DNA from: Adiantum capillus-veneris
Lineage: Eukaryota > Streptophyta > Polypodiopsida > Polypodiales > Pteridaceae
Assembly (NCBI GenBank): GCA_014529385.2
Contig: CM043952.1
Span: 158,809,557 to 158,873,556, forward strand
Length of the DNA: 64,000 bases
Direction of reading: 5' to 3'
The notes beneath the pieces were generated by a model. It did not search any database, was not told the DNA's origin, and saw only the letters and a program-made list of their open reading frames with translations. Both the position numbers and the translations under genes were made by a program. Positions 21,373-32,447 of this stretch are shown one piece after another (position 1 is the stretch's first letter; the number at the start of each line of letters is the position of its first letter).

Positions 21373-22897
21373 ATGGAATAAGACTATGACATGGATGGTA
21401 GCGGAATTTAAATAACCATAGTGAACATTTTGTTTAAGAGGGTTCTTAAGGAGCATAAAAAGAGTCCTTGATTAAAAGTAGCAAATGAACATTACACCTA
21501 ATTAGCTTGGCATGAACAATACTTGTAAAACAGAGAGAGAAAGAATTAGAGAAATTGACAATAGTTAAGGACCGGATTTACTGGGAGCCCGGTCCCCCCT
21601 CAAAAAGGCTTTTGTATTTAGATTGTCCCATGTAGAGAGACTTGGTAGAATACAATATTTGTGTTCCTTGAGGCCTCGTTGGTGCAATGAACACGGAAAG
21701 CTTCATGCACCAAGACTATGCCCTTAACTATCTTACCAAAGCATTAATTTGTCCCCGGCTTTAGTCCCAAGAACTCAAACACCTTCGAAGGTGGAGAGAG
21801 CTAGCAGGGAATGAGGGTAGGGAAGAGCAAGAAGAAGTAACATACGAGAAAGACATAGACTCCTCACTTGATATTACTCTTGTTGTTTAGCATAGCATAA
21901 TAACATAGTAATGGAGATGAAGGAGATGGCAAGCATGCACTTTGGAGCATGGCTCTTGGTTGGATTTTCGTTCCATAGCCAAGAGTTGTTGGTGTAGGCT
22001 CTCAGCTTCTCAAGCTTGAAGAAGGAGATGGTGTTCTTGCACAACACACTATGAGAATGAGTGTGTGAGAGAGAGAATGAGAGAGGGTATATGGGCAAGC
22101 ACACCCCCCTCTTGCTTGGGTCGACCCCCTCTTCTAGCTCTTCCTTGATGGTGATTGGACCTCCTCAAGCCTGGCCAATCACATGCTTTGTGCATACCAA
22201 GCAACAAGGGTAGCATTACGATATGTCCTTCATACCCCTTTGAGAGAGAGGGATTGAATAATGCTTAAACAATTAATTAAATAAACTAAATTCTCATTGG
22301 ACCCCTTTAGAGGTCAACCAATAGGCTTTAGGCACTACATGAGGGAAGCATGTGTAGGTGCTTGACATGTGTCCTTGTTGCCTCTTAGGTCTTGGGGTTG
22401 CCTTGAGTGAGTGTGTGTGTTCTCTCTCATGCCGCTAGCTTTAGGCCTCATCCCCCTTCTTGTAGGGATCATGTTGACTTTGGAACACCTCATCCCTTGA
22501 GCACCTTAGTCATGCAGCTCCTCAAGCACCTTAATCATCAAGCATGACAAGCACTTCAAGCACCTTAGTTAGCAAGCACGACAAGCACCTCAAGCTTGGG
22601 TCGGGTTCCCACCTCAAGCTCCTAGCTTGCCTAAGGTCCTAGGTCTAAGGACTTTTAACACTAACCTTTGGACGTCTTTAATGAAGCTAACCCTAAATTC
22701 TTTCAAGCTCCATTAGCTAGCATTGCTCTTTGACATACCATCTCTCATTTGGACCATTGACTTTGGTCCCGTGCTGAGATAAATCCATAAGCACATGTTT
22801 GTATTCTAACTCTTGTTCCCGTTTATTCTCCCACATCAAATGATCAATTTAATGTGAGAAAATCATTTAGGCTAGTTAGATATTAGATTTTATGACA
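21369..22897 (-). repeat. 3' LTR of nested gypsy element
   Basis: 1.53 kb, matching 26016-27603 along its length. On the minus strand it starts TGTCATAAAATCTAAT and ends CCATTACA (TG...CA). The purine tract AAGAGAGAGGTAA (22898-22910) lies just upstream on that strand as the polypurine tract. It contains runs of 'caagcacgacaagcacct' style short repeats at 22500-22600. Confidence 0.9.
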
Positions 22898-23129
22898 TTA
22901 CCTCTCTCTTGAAATCACAGTCGTCCTCAACTATGAGGTAGAGGGATAAAGCCTTAATCATTAGTCTATGTTTCTTAGCGGGTAGAGGATCCCTTTTTAC
23001 CCTACGACATCATTTTAGAATGGATGACTAATCCATTTGGTCCTTGGGATACTTAGTTGCCGCAAGCATGTCTTCTCTTGAGTCCATTTCATTCTCCCAA
23101 AGTAGAGTGACAATTTCTACTTGGTGTTT

Positions 23130-23830
23130 GAGAGACGTTGTCATCACAAACATGATTCTAAGCATGCATACTACTTAAATTTGTGCACAATAAAAACTCC
23201 CATGGTGAATTACGGATTGGTAATGGCTGGAGAAATCCAGGTTGCTTCCCTCTATCATACTTGGTCTTTTGGCATACCACACATTTTGAAACATACTCCT
23301 GTATGTCCGCTTTCATGGTGGGCCAATAAAAATACATACTCCTCGAAGAGTAGGTTGAATCCCTCTATGCCCCGCATAGGGAGAAGCATGGGATTCATAC
23401 ATCACTTTCTCACGAAGGGAGCGAGTAACACATAGCCTATTGCCATGGAGAAGATAACCATCCTGCAAGGTGAATGGTTCCTCTTTCTTCCCTAAGGCAA
23501 AGGTTGACATTATGTCTTTAAAATTAAGGTCAGTAGCGTACTCATTTATCATGGAAGATAGATCATTATGAGTTTCTATAGACACCGCATTTGCCCTCGA
23601 TCGTCGTGATAGTGCATCGGTCACTTAATTATGCTTAACAGCAATATGGGCAATATGAAAATTGAATTGCGAAAGAAAATTTGCCCACCTCATTTGTTTG
23701 TCGCAGAGTTTGGTTTGCGTCATGAAGTACTTGAGACTTTGGTGGTCCATTCGTAAGATGAATGGAGTCCCCAATAGATAGTGCTTCTAAGTGTCAAGGG
23801 CATGTAGGATAGCTAGTAGCTCATTAGCAT
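23130..23830 (-). pseudogene. Gypsy RNase H end and integrase zinc-binding start
   Basis: Minus-strand frames read LLAILHALDT and FILRMDHQSLKYF (RNase H C-terminal half), then VTDALSRR (the usual RNase H to integrase junction). The integrase start follows: EEPFTLQDGYLLHGNRLCV, then YESHASPYAGHRGI with the H-x-H of the HHCC finger. Its Cys pair (CVVCQ-like) is reached in another frame near 23250. A frameshift near 23330 breaks the integrase; its catalytic core is absent. Confidence 0.8.
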
Positions 23831-23839
23831 CTATATACA

Positions 23840-24340
23840 TTATATTTTCCATGTAGGTGAAGTAGAATCTCCTTTCAAGGACTTCATGTTGGTAGCCATG
23901 CGGTGGAACCATGGTGCCCCTAGGATGACATCTTCATGTTGGAGAGGAGATATGAAAACGTCTTCTTTGTCGACGTAGCTTTGGACATGAAGCCTCGACT
24001 TCCCAATCAAGGGAGTAACGAAGGCTTGCTGCCCCTTGAAAGCCCCATCGGCAGTTACATTATCTCCCATCTTGAAAGCTTGTATGCCCAGCTTTGTGGC
24101 CAACTCCGTTGATATGAAGTTGTGAGTAGAGTCGGGATCAAATAGGATGAAGGCATCATGCTCCCTCACCTTCCCCCAAGCATATGAAAGGGATGATCCT
24201 TTGCAACGAGAATCCTCTTTTGGAGCTTCGATCATGGAAGCTCTAGGAGTTTCATTATAGGCATTTCTTTTGGGGCAAGAATGATAGCCAAGTCCTTGCT
24301 CCCCACACTTGAAGCATTTGTGATCTTTGCAAAAGGCCTC
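23840..24340 (-). pseudogene. Gypsy zinc knuckle and aspartic protease
   Basis: The knuckle at 24340-24270 reads CFKCGEQGLGYHSC; the His expected at the fourth position after the second Cys is Leu. Protease follows with FILFDPDSTHNFISTELA, where D-[ST]-G has become D-P-D, and then EDVILGAPWFH, the C-terminal strand motif. Both changes would inactivate the domains. The open frame 24235-23840 is 131 codons. Confidence 0.8.
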
Positions 24341-25594
24341 TAGCTCTTCAAGAGAGAGTTTGTTTTTACCTTTGTAAACTGCTTTCTCCTTGGTCTTGTT
24401 ATTGTTGTTGGAATTGCCTTAGGAAGAACTTTGAGCATTGTTCTTCCCCTTTGCATCCTTTCGATCTTTATTTTCCATGGGCTTGGCATTTCTTTTAGCC
24501 CCTTGTTGGAAATTGATACGAGATGCAACCATAGTGTGGTGGATGACTTTGGTGTGATAGAACTAGGCCGTTGTGAGTAGACATACTAGATCATTTCTTC
24601 ATGTCATCCCGCACAAAATTGTTGCTTTTGCTTGGCAAAGTCTATCTTCTAAAAGACTGTAGCTTTGAGATGTAAATCCCAAAACTTGTCTACATGTTTG
24701 TGGATAGACTTGTGGGAGAGTAGCTTCAAGCTTCTCCATTCAATAAGCACTTTGTCCTTGGCATTGCTTGCAAGGAATTGCTTCATTATGGAAACTCGTA
24801 GAGTTTTCCATGTCCTTGGGGCTTCACCATTTCCGCGGAGACTAGCCCACCATTGACGAGCAGATTTTTGAAAGTGCATAGCTATATGGCATAGCTTGGA
24901 GGACTCTGTGAATCCTTCATCTCCAAAGGCCACAGCGAATTGCTAAATGAAGGCCAATACTTTGTCAGTAGCACCAAAGGTGCCATCATAGGTGAGAAAA
25001 GAGATACTCTTTCCTTCCTCTTTGAACTTCTTAGCCTTTTGAGACCTTTTCCAAGTAGGGTAGGATTTGCGATGTCCTCTCCTCTTGTATTCTCTAAGAG
25101 AATAACCGCTGCTTTCGTCAGAAGAGGAGGAAAGTGAAGAAGAAATAGAAAATGGTCACCTCTTTCTTGCCTTTTTCTTCCTTTGTTCCCACTGTTTCCT
25201 TTCGGAGCGACGTAGAGAAGGACTGTATGATGATCTTTTCCTCTTGGGAGGAGTTGGGGATCGTTGACACCGCCGTCTTTGTGGAGCCGTATCTTCAAAG
25301 GAATTCACTTCTTTCTTTTTCATTGGATTCGTCCTCTTCTCTTCTCGGAGAGAGTCTTGTTTTGAAAGTCTCAACAAGAGGCTTCCTAAGATCTCTCTCT
25401 TCTTGGAGAGGTAGGGAAATCCCATAAACACGAAGTCGTTGGGTAACTTTGGCTTGCAAGGCAAGGTTGCCCATAGATTGTTGCAACCTAGTAACAAGAT
25501 AATCCACAAACATTGGGGCATCATCAGTAGCACCTTCATGTTCAAAATCAAAGTTGTCAATATTCATTCTACTCTCTTGATTATTGTTAGCCAT
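24340..25594 (-). pseudogene. Gypsy gag, frameshifted
   Basis: The N-terminal ORF 25594-25295 (MANNNQESRMNIDNFDF...) runs into a charged region encoded in overlapping frames (25560-24882). The capsid core is at 24933-24649 (HFQKSARQWWASLRGNGEAP, then SIMKQFLA). The A-x-x-W-W and W-x-x-x-F/V patterns are standard for Retrotrans_gag. Several frame changes make a single gag product impossible. Confidence 0.75.
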
Positions 25595-26002
25595 GCTAAT
25601 TAAACTTATGTATATGCTACTTTGTGCTTTGGTACCCTCAAAAACCTTAGTTACTACTCTTTTTACCTTTGAAAATTAGCTCGTAAGAAACCTCACCCGT
25701 GGTTTAGAGAATGTTGATTGCAAAGAGTAGCAGAGAGGGTCTAACATTGCTCGGTTGATTATGGTTCCTGTTGAGCTTGCTAGTAGCACAATAATGGTTA
25801 AGCCAAAGGCAAGCCCCAAGAGACTCCGTTATTAAGTCTATAGTTCCCAATGGTGTACCTCGAACTAAATTCTTTTCAACCAAGATAATAGATCCCTGTC
25901 CCACTTACCCTCTCTCACTTACTCTCTTGCAATGAACAGGTCCAACCTTTTTATGAACAACTTAAGGGCCTCTCTTCTTAAACAAGAAAAGAGAAACCAA
26001 TG

Positions 26003-26014
26003 GCTCTGATACCA
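26003..26014 (-). promoter_or_regulatory. Primer-binding site, initiator tRNA-Met
   Basis: The minus strand reads TGGTATCAGAGC one base inside the 5' LTR, a full 12-base match to the plant initiator tRNA-Met 3' end complement commonly used by LTR elements. It fixes the orientation of the gypsy element. Confidence 0.95.
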
Positions 26015-26015
26015 A

Positions 26016-27603
26016 TGTAATGGAATATGACTACGACATGGATAGTAGCCAAATTTAAATAACCACAATGAACATCTCCTTTAAGAGGGTTCTTTAAGGA
26101 GCATAAGAAGAGTACTTAATTAAAAGCAGCAAAATGAACATTACATCGAATTACCTTGGCATGAACAATACTTGTAAAAGAGATAGAGAAAGGATTAGAG
26201 AAATTGACAACATTTGAGGACCGGATTTACTTGAAGCCGGTCTTCCCTCAAAAAGGCTTTTGTATTATACATTCTCTCATGTAGAGAGACTTGGTAGAAT
26301 ACAAGATTTGTGTTTCTTGAGACCTCGTTGGTGCAATGAATATGGAAAGATTCATGCACCAAGACTATGCCCTTAACTATCTTACCAAAGCATTAACTTT
26401 TCCCCGACCTCAGTCCCAAGACCTCAAACACCTTCGAAGGTGGCAGGGAATGAGGGTAGGGAAGAGGAAGAAGAAGTGACATATGAGAAAGACATGACTC
26501 CTCACTTGATATTACTCTTGCTGCTTAGCATAGCATAGTAATGGAGATGAAGGAGATGGCAAGCACGACAATGCAGATCAGGCTAAGACTTGATATTACT
26601 CTTGCTGCTTAGCATAGCATTCCATAGCCAATAGTTGTTGGTGTAGGCTCTCAGCTTCTCAAGCTTGGAGAAGGAGATGGTGTTCTTGCACAACACACTA
26701 TGAGAATGAGTGTGTGAGAGAGAGAATGAGAGAGGGTATGTGGGCAAGCACACCCCTTCCTTGCTTGGGCCGACCCCCTCTTCTAGCTCTTCCTTGATGG
26801 TGATTTGATATCCTCAAGCCTTGGCCAATAACATGCTTTGCGCATATCAAGCAACAAGGGTAGCATTGGGACAAGTGTCCTTCATACCCTTTGAGAGATA
26901 GGGCTTGAGTAATGCTTAAACCATTAATTAATTAAACTAAATTCTCTTTGGACCCTTTAGAGGTCAACCAATAGGATTTAGGCACTACATGAGGGAAGCA
27001 TGTGTAGTGCTTGACATGTGTCATTGTTGCCTCTTAGGTCTTGGCCTTGCCTTGAGTGAACGTGTGTGTGTTCTTTCTCATGCCCCTAGCTTTAGGGCTC
27101 ACCCCCCTTCTTGTAGGGATCATGTTGACTTTGGAACACCTCACCCCTTGAGCACCTTAGTCATGAAGCCCCTCAAGCACCTTAATCATCAAGCATGACA
27201 AGCACCTTAGTCAACAAGCACGACAAGCACCTCGAGCACCGTAGTCAGCAAGCATGACAAGCACCTTAGCCAGCAAGCACGACAAGCACCTCAAGCTTGG
27301 GCCGGGTTCCCACCTCAAGCTTAGCCCTAGCTTGCCTAAGGTCCTAGGTCTAAGGACTTTTAACACGAACCTTTGGAGGTCTTTAACGAAGCTAACCCTA
27401 AGGTATTTCAAGCTCCATTAGCTAGCATTTCTCTTTGACATACCATCTCTCATTTCGACCCATTGACTTTGGTCCCGTGCTGAGATACATCCATAAGCAC
27501 ATGTCTATATTCTAACTCTTGTTTTCGTTTATTCTCCCACATTAAATGATCAGTTTAATATGAGAAAATCATTTGGGTTAGTTAGATATTAGATTTTATG
27601 ACA
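26016..27603 (-). repeat. 5' LTR of nested gypsy element
   Basis: 1.59 kb, partner of 21369-22897. It carries a private local duplication at about 26511-26620 ('cttgatattactcttgctgcttagcatagcat' occurs twice), which replaced a segment kept in the other LTR. It has extra 'caagcacgacaagcac' units at 27190-27290. Confidence 0.9.
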
Positions 27604-29537
27604 GACTTCACAGGTCGAGCTTGATCATAGGCATGTTGCAGCACCTTGCTAATGTCATGATCTACATGTAGCCATCTTATTTGCTCCCACCATCATGCTC
27701 AGCCTGATCTATTCTAGCTCCTATCCATCTTGCTTTAACTCTTGTGTCCACTCTTCTCGTTCTCTGCCCCCTTTCTCCTTTGTACCCTAATTGTTGCTCG
27801 GCTACATATTTCACTAATTGCCTGACAAACCTACCCATCATGTCCCCTCTACAACTGCAACCACTTTCTTTGCTCGATTTTTCTTTGTGATGCTCGACAA
27901 ACCTACCCATCATGTCCCCTCTACAACTGCAACCACTTTCTTTGCTCGATTTTTCTTTGTGTCCCCTGGCCTACTTGGGTCGCTTTTATTTACCAATAAG
28001 TTATCCCTTGCAATCCTCTCTTCTATAATAACCCACATATGTAGGAGATCTCAAACATGAAGAGAGATCAACTCTAAAAGAATACCAGAACAACGGGCAA
28101 GTGCATGTCCCCAAGATGCAAAGCAAGGAATACTTGGAGATCAACAGATTGTAAACATGGGTTGATCTTGAGGCAAGTGCAACAAGTAAGCAGCTCTAGC
28201 AAGAAAGGAATCAGATCAGGCTAGCAAGATAGGTTTTAGAATGTCTAAGAGATTCACAAGCGCACCTAGGTCATCACCATCTCATGGCTCTCCTTCTCTC
28301 AAACCAAATCAATGATCATACCAACAAAGCTTCCACACAACGCATGTTTGTAACACCTTCACGTCCCAAAAACAAAGAGATCAACATAGTTTCCCACTTC
28401 TTGGCTTGTCAAGATTTTCAGGATTGTTTTTTGAAAATACCTTTATCACATTCAGGTTCTCGAGTAGTGGGTATCTCAGCTCCCACGTCAACCACTAAAT
28501 CATTTTCCGCCTTTATAGCTTTCATGTTGCTCGTCAACAATGAAAATGGATCTACACCCTTGTGCTTGGTTCAAATGGAAGCACTATGTAGACATATTTT
28601 GTATGCACTATTTTTCATCTCCTAATAATTTCAAGTTCGTGACAAAGTTGTTGTCTATAACAGCTGTCAATGCAGGTATTAAAGATGATAGCAAGTCACC
28701 AACCTACCCCAACGTGTTGTTTGCCATTCTGATTTTGGTAGTTGAGATATACTGCATCATAAGCGTCCATGTGGTCGATCAAGAAGGTTCATGTCGACCT
28801 GGACACTATCCCCCAGACAGGACAACCACTTAAAATCTTGTTCATGTCTTACCCAGAAATCTCCATCAATATTTCAACATGTAGGAAAGAAGCCCTTCTC
28901 ATCGGCTAAGAGTGCTACAAAGGTATTTATCCTATGATTATTGTTTGTTTCCTTGTTGGCAAAGGGAGTTACTACAGCCAAGCTACAAAGGTTCCTTTGC
29001 TCACATAATTTTTTAGTGGCTACTACAAATTCTGTGTGTCCTTTGTACTTTTAGCTAGTTAATTTTAGATCTTGAAAACTTTTAGCTGTCCATTTTTAAG
29101 TGCGGCATTCTATTTCCTAGAATTGATATTTGCTCAATAAAGTACCAACACACCAAACTCCTTTTATGGAGGGATTTATGCCACAAACAGATCGCATCCA
29201 TGTTGTCGTTATGATGTGGCCCTTACAATTGTACCTCACCTTGTCTATCCACTTTGGGATAGTGACCTAGAGTGAATGCATAATCAGGATGTGTGCCATG
29301 CCATGACGTGATGCGCACAAGTGGATATAGCCACCCAACTTTGTGGCATCCAAGTTTGGCATGATGATGTTGTCGAGTCCAATCCCTAGGTCCATCCTCA
29401 AAGTCGAATCTCAGATATTGTAACATCACTCCCCCCCCACAGAGGTGTTGGAGTTGATCCCTTCAATAGTATCTAGCCCATGCTCAATCCAAAATTTGTA
29501 AGAAGATGTGCATATTTCTCTTTCTAAGGGGGGAGGT
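27604..29537 (+). other. 3' interior of family 1 copy b
   Basis: No known enzyme domain is seen. The open frame 28284-28625 contains CQDFQDCFLKIPLSHSGSR, matching DFQDCFLHIPLPHA in copy a and marking this as the family's own ORF. The frame 28540-28833 overlaps it and has a hydrophobic stretch (VLFAILILVVEIYCII), but no family is recognised. 28840-29400 shows nothing further. The last 140 bp match copy a up to the polypurine tract. Confidence 0.5.
27824..27961 (+). repeat. 72-bp tandem duplication
   Basis: The unit 'gacaaacctacccatcatg...ttctttgtg' occurs twice with a 72-bp period and is almost identical between copies. It lies in the 5' part of the family 1 copy b interior. Confidence 0.95.
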
Positions 29538-29694
29538 GTGGTGTGCGACCAGATTGGCCAAGGTGGGAACCCTCTTGTACATACCAAGATTAGGTCAATT
29601 GGTTGTAGCTCCTCAATATAAGGACGGTTCCTCTCCTACTAGGGATACACTCAATTTGGTCCAACCTTCTTCATCTGTAATTGCAAGTTACACA
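29538..29694 (+). repeat. 3' LTR of family 1, copy b
   Basis: It is preceded immediately by CTAAGGGGGGAGG and begins TGTGGTGTGCGACC, the same start as copy a's LTR on its own strand. It has the TATA-like AATATAAGGA and ends near GTTACACA. A different LTR starts 4 bases later. Confidence 0.75.
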
Positions 29695-29697
29695 ATG

Positions 29698-29898
29698 TGT
29701 TGGGGTAAAGGTGACGTGCCTTTGCCCAAGGTCAGACATCCGGTGTTCGGCCGCTCATTTACCACAACTTCCTTATTCATGTACCTATATACTGAATAAG
29801 GAGATCCTCACTTTGAGACCTGCTCCACCCATATAGTGTTGGTCTTCTCCTCTTCCCTCTCCCACACCATGCACACACACGCATCCGTGCACTCATCA
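29698..29898 (+). repeat. Copia-type LTR (TGTTGGGG family), 5' LTR
   Basis: It begins TGTTGGGGTAAAGG and ends ACTCATCA. The same overall layout is found at 37210-37401 and, on the minus strand, at 45433-45243 (shared 'cactttgag.cc.gctccaccca' and pyrimidine-rich 3' part). A primer site follows at 29901. Confidence 0.75.
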
Positions 29899-29900
29899 AT

Positions 29901-29911
29901 TGGTATCGGAG
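29901..29911 (+). promoter_or_regulatory. Primer-binding site, initiator tRNA-Met type
   Basis: TGGTATCGGAG lies two bases inside the LTR, one mismatch from the canonical TGGTATCAGAG. It sets plus orientation for the element that follows. Confidence 0.8.
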
Positions 29912-29951
29912 TTGTGGTCTTCCGACCCCCTTTCCAAGACGCGTGTGCAAT

Positions 29952-30088
29952 GACTTCTTGGTGATCTAAGGCTCAAGTCTTCAGTGCAAGAAGAGAGGAT
30001 GCATGGAAGATCTGAGCACGCGCGACTTCTTGGTGAGCTAAGGCTCAAGTCTTGGGTGCAAGAAGAGAGGATGCATGGAAGATCTGAG
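29952..30088 (+). repeat. 72-bp tandem duplication in the leader
   Basis: 'gacttcttggtgatctaagg ... ggatgcatggaagatctgag' appears twice with a 72-bp period and few mismatches, just inside the 5' LTR. Confidence 0.95.
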
Positions 30089-32447
30089 AGCTTGAAAGAG
30101 CCTGAGAAGCCGGTAACTTCACCAACGAGCAGCGTGTGAAGGTCTCGATTAACTGAGACGACGTCAATTAACAGGAGTTGCTAAAGACCAAAGTCTTATG
30201 AATGTACATCGAAGATGAATATGAAGAAGCGGTGAAGATTGGAGTTACACACTTTTCACATTTCCCAAAATGGCCATGTATTGTATTTTTTTGATTTATT
30301 TACCCATTGTGATAATTGTAATGTGTTACGGGCTCAATGAGAGCTCCAAGATGTAAAGAATAGGTCAGTTGGTGTGCTTAGGTTGCATATATAGTAAATT
30401 GTGAAGCCTCAAAGGTCTTGGGTGCCCGAACATTACACATTTTAAACCTTAGCTAAGGTATAAAAGCCATTTTTTGTAACTTTGGACCTAAGTTTTGGAT
30501 AATGAAAGTGAGCGTAAGCTGTAGTACAGTCTTGTGAGCTCTTTGTCGTTTCAATATTTTGTGTCACTCTCGTTTGGTGTTGCATTCCAAATCCGAGCAT
30601 ACCAATGCTCACTCTTGAAACAACAAAAACCCAAAGCATTCACTTGAATTTCCATTACTTCCTCTAGTTTTGGTTAGGGTAACACATTTTTTTACTTTAT
30701 CAATGATTGAGATGTGCTTGAGAGTAGAGATACTCGGTAAGGACCTCGGGAGCTTTAAATAGTAGGACGACTAGGTATAGGATCCTTGAGAGTGGCTGAT
30801 GGTTGATAAGGGTGTTACCTAGATAAAAAGTAGGGATTTGAGACTAAAAGTTGCATTTTCCACTTTTTGTACTCTTTTTTATGTCCAATAGGAGTAGGGT
30901 AACTAGAAAACCATCAGGAGTGCATCTGGTCAAAGGTGCATTGAAGAAAACAAAAAAAAAAGTTAGATTTATCTTAGGCGCGCTTAAGATAGACACGGGG
31001 TTCTGGGACTGAAACTGAGAAATTGAACTTGCAAGGCGGTAGACCAACTTGTTTAGACCATCCCCATTGATTTTGGAAACATTTGGATAATTGAAAGGCT
31101 TGGTCAAGTCTAAAATTGGAAAAAATCGCAAACTTCAGAGAAAATCAACAAGGAAAAGTCAAATCAGGCTAAAATTTGAAACCGGGGTGTGGATAAATCC
31201 TAAAAGTTGTGGGAAAATCAATCTGTGAAGGAAAAAATAAAAAAGGTCAAAATCTTATAGAGTTTTATCTTAGGCGCGTCGAAGATAGAAATCTCTTCAG
31301 AGAGTGTATTTTGCCAAAATTTCAACTCATAGGGTCTATTTAGACCATAATATAGCTCCTAAGCAAGTTTCATCAAATTTGGACCTGTGCAATGGTAAAA
31401 ACACCGAGAAAATTGAAAACTTTGACTACGGGATCGAAAAGGGTGACAAAACATTGGTAAACTATCCAAACTTTATGAAACTCAATGAACAAGCTTGAAA
31501 TCACATATAAAAACCTAGATAAGTCACATTGATCAAAAGTATGTTGAAACATATAAATTTTCACTAGAGAGTAATTTTCTTAATTTGACACCAGGATTAC
31601 ATGTAAAAACCCAAGAACATCACCTTGGGAAAAAATCTCTTAAAATAGTGAGAATTTATCTTATGCACGCTGAAGATAAGTTTTTCACTAGGAAGGTGAT
31701 TTTTTAATTTTGACACCAAGTTAACTTTATCTTATCATAGGAACCCCATTCAAGTACTAAAGTTCAATTTTGGAGAATTTTATCTTAGACGCACATAAGA
31801 TAAATTCATTCTCTACCAGGAGGGTGATTTTTTATTATTTTGACACTAAGGGTTAGCTTTGTCTTATCACAAGAACCCTATTCAAGTGGTCAAAGTTCAA
31901 TTTTGGAGAATTTTATCTTAAGCGCACATAAGATAAATTCTCTACTAGATAGGTGATTTTGGCAAAATTGTCATTGACATAGCTTCCATTGAACATTATA
32001 GAGATCTTGAGCAAGTTTGAACAACTTTGAAGCTGTGTAAAGACTTGAAACACCAAAAGAGATGAAACCTTCAAGACGGGACAAACAGGGATAGTAAACC
32101 ACTCACATATAGTTCAAACTTTGTGAAACTCAGTGGAGAGACTTGAAACTACATGTAAAAACCTAGGAACATCACCTTGGGCAAAATCCTCTTGAAATAG
32201 TGAAATTTTATCTTTGGCGCTCCAAAGGTAGCTTGTTATCACCAAGGGTACATGTGTTGCATATCAAGCTATTTAGAGCCATAGTTTTTCATCATCTCAA
32301 AGGGCTGCAATCAATTCTAATGCATTTGATCTAGAGTTGCCCAAATCTTGTGTGTCTATAAAGTATCCAACTACCATAATTGCTTGGTCACAAGCAATTC
32401 TTTCAACCTAAGAAGAAGGAATTTTACCATAGTTATAGGCCGACACA
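30089..32447 (+). other. Long untranslated leader with palindrome array
   Basis: About 2.3 kb between the primer site and the gag-like ORF shows no coding similarity. From about 30960 to 32240 it is built of diverged repeat units, each carrying a 22-nt palindrome (listed separately) and phrases such as 'aagttcaattttggagaatttta' and 'aaaaacctaggaacatcaccttggg'. ACCTTAGCTAAGGT at 30446-30459 is a further perfect palindrome. Confidence 0.6.
30970..32230 (+). repeat. Six-copy array of a 22-nt palindromic motif
   Basis: Positions: 30970-30991, 31266-31287, 31657-31678, 31781-31802, 31914-31935 and 32209-32230. The first copy pairs arm TATCTTAGGCG with arm CGCTTAAGATA. All copies keep the outer TATCTT/AAGATA-like arms around a GCGC-type centre. 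In the sixth copy TATCTTTGG faces CCAAAGGTA, so base changes on the two arms compensate. Copies 3-5 are spaced 124-133 bp apart. Confidence 0.85.

Larger units (their letters stand above)
21369..27603 (-). mobile_element. Ty3/gypsy element with reverse transcriptase deleted
   Basis: 6.2 kb in minus orientation, with 1.53- and 1.59-kb LTRs, a canonical initiator tRNA-Met primer site and a polypurine tract. GAGTT (21364-21368) and GACTT (27604-27608) flank it as an almost matching 5-bp target duplication. Coding order from the 5' LTR is gag (25594-24340), protease (24235-23840), end of RNase H (about 23830-23625) and integrase start (23624-23130). Protease runs directly into the RNase H tail, so the whole reverse transcriptase core and most of RNase H are gone. 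Stops and frameshifts occur throughout. It inserted into family 1 copy b. Confidence 0.9.
20888..29694 (+). mobile_element. Family 1 element copy b, split by a nested gypsy element
   Basis: The LTRs at 20888-21033 and 29538-29694 share order and sequence blocks. The interior is 21034-21368 plus 27604-29537 once the gypsy insertion (21369-27603) is removed, about 2.3 kb. Its 3' part (29400-29537) matches the 3' part of copy a, including 'gttggagttgatccctt' and the polypurine tract CTAAGGGGGGAGG. No retroviral enzyme domains are seen. The LTRs are far more diverged than those of copy a, so this copy is older. Confidence 0.65.
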
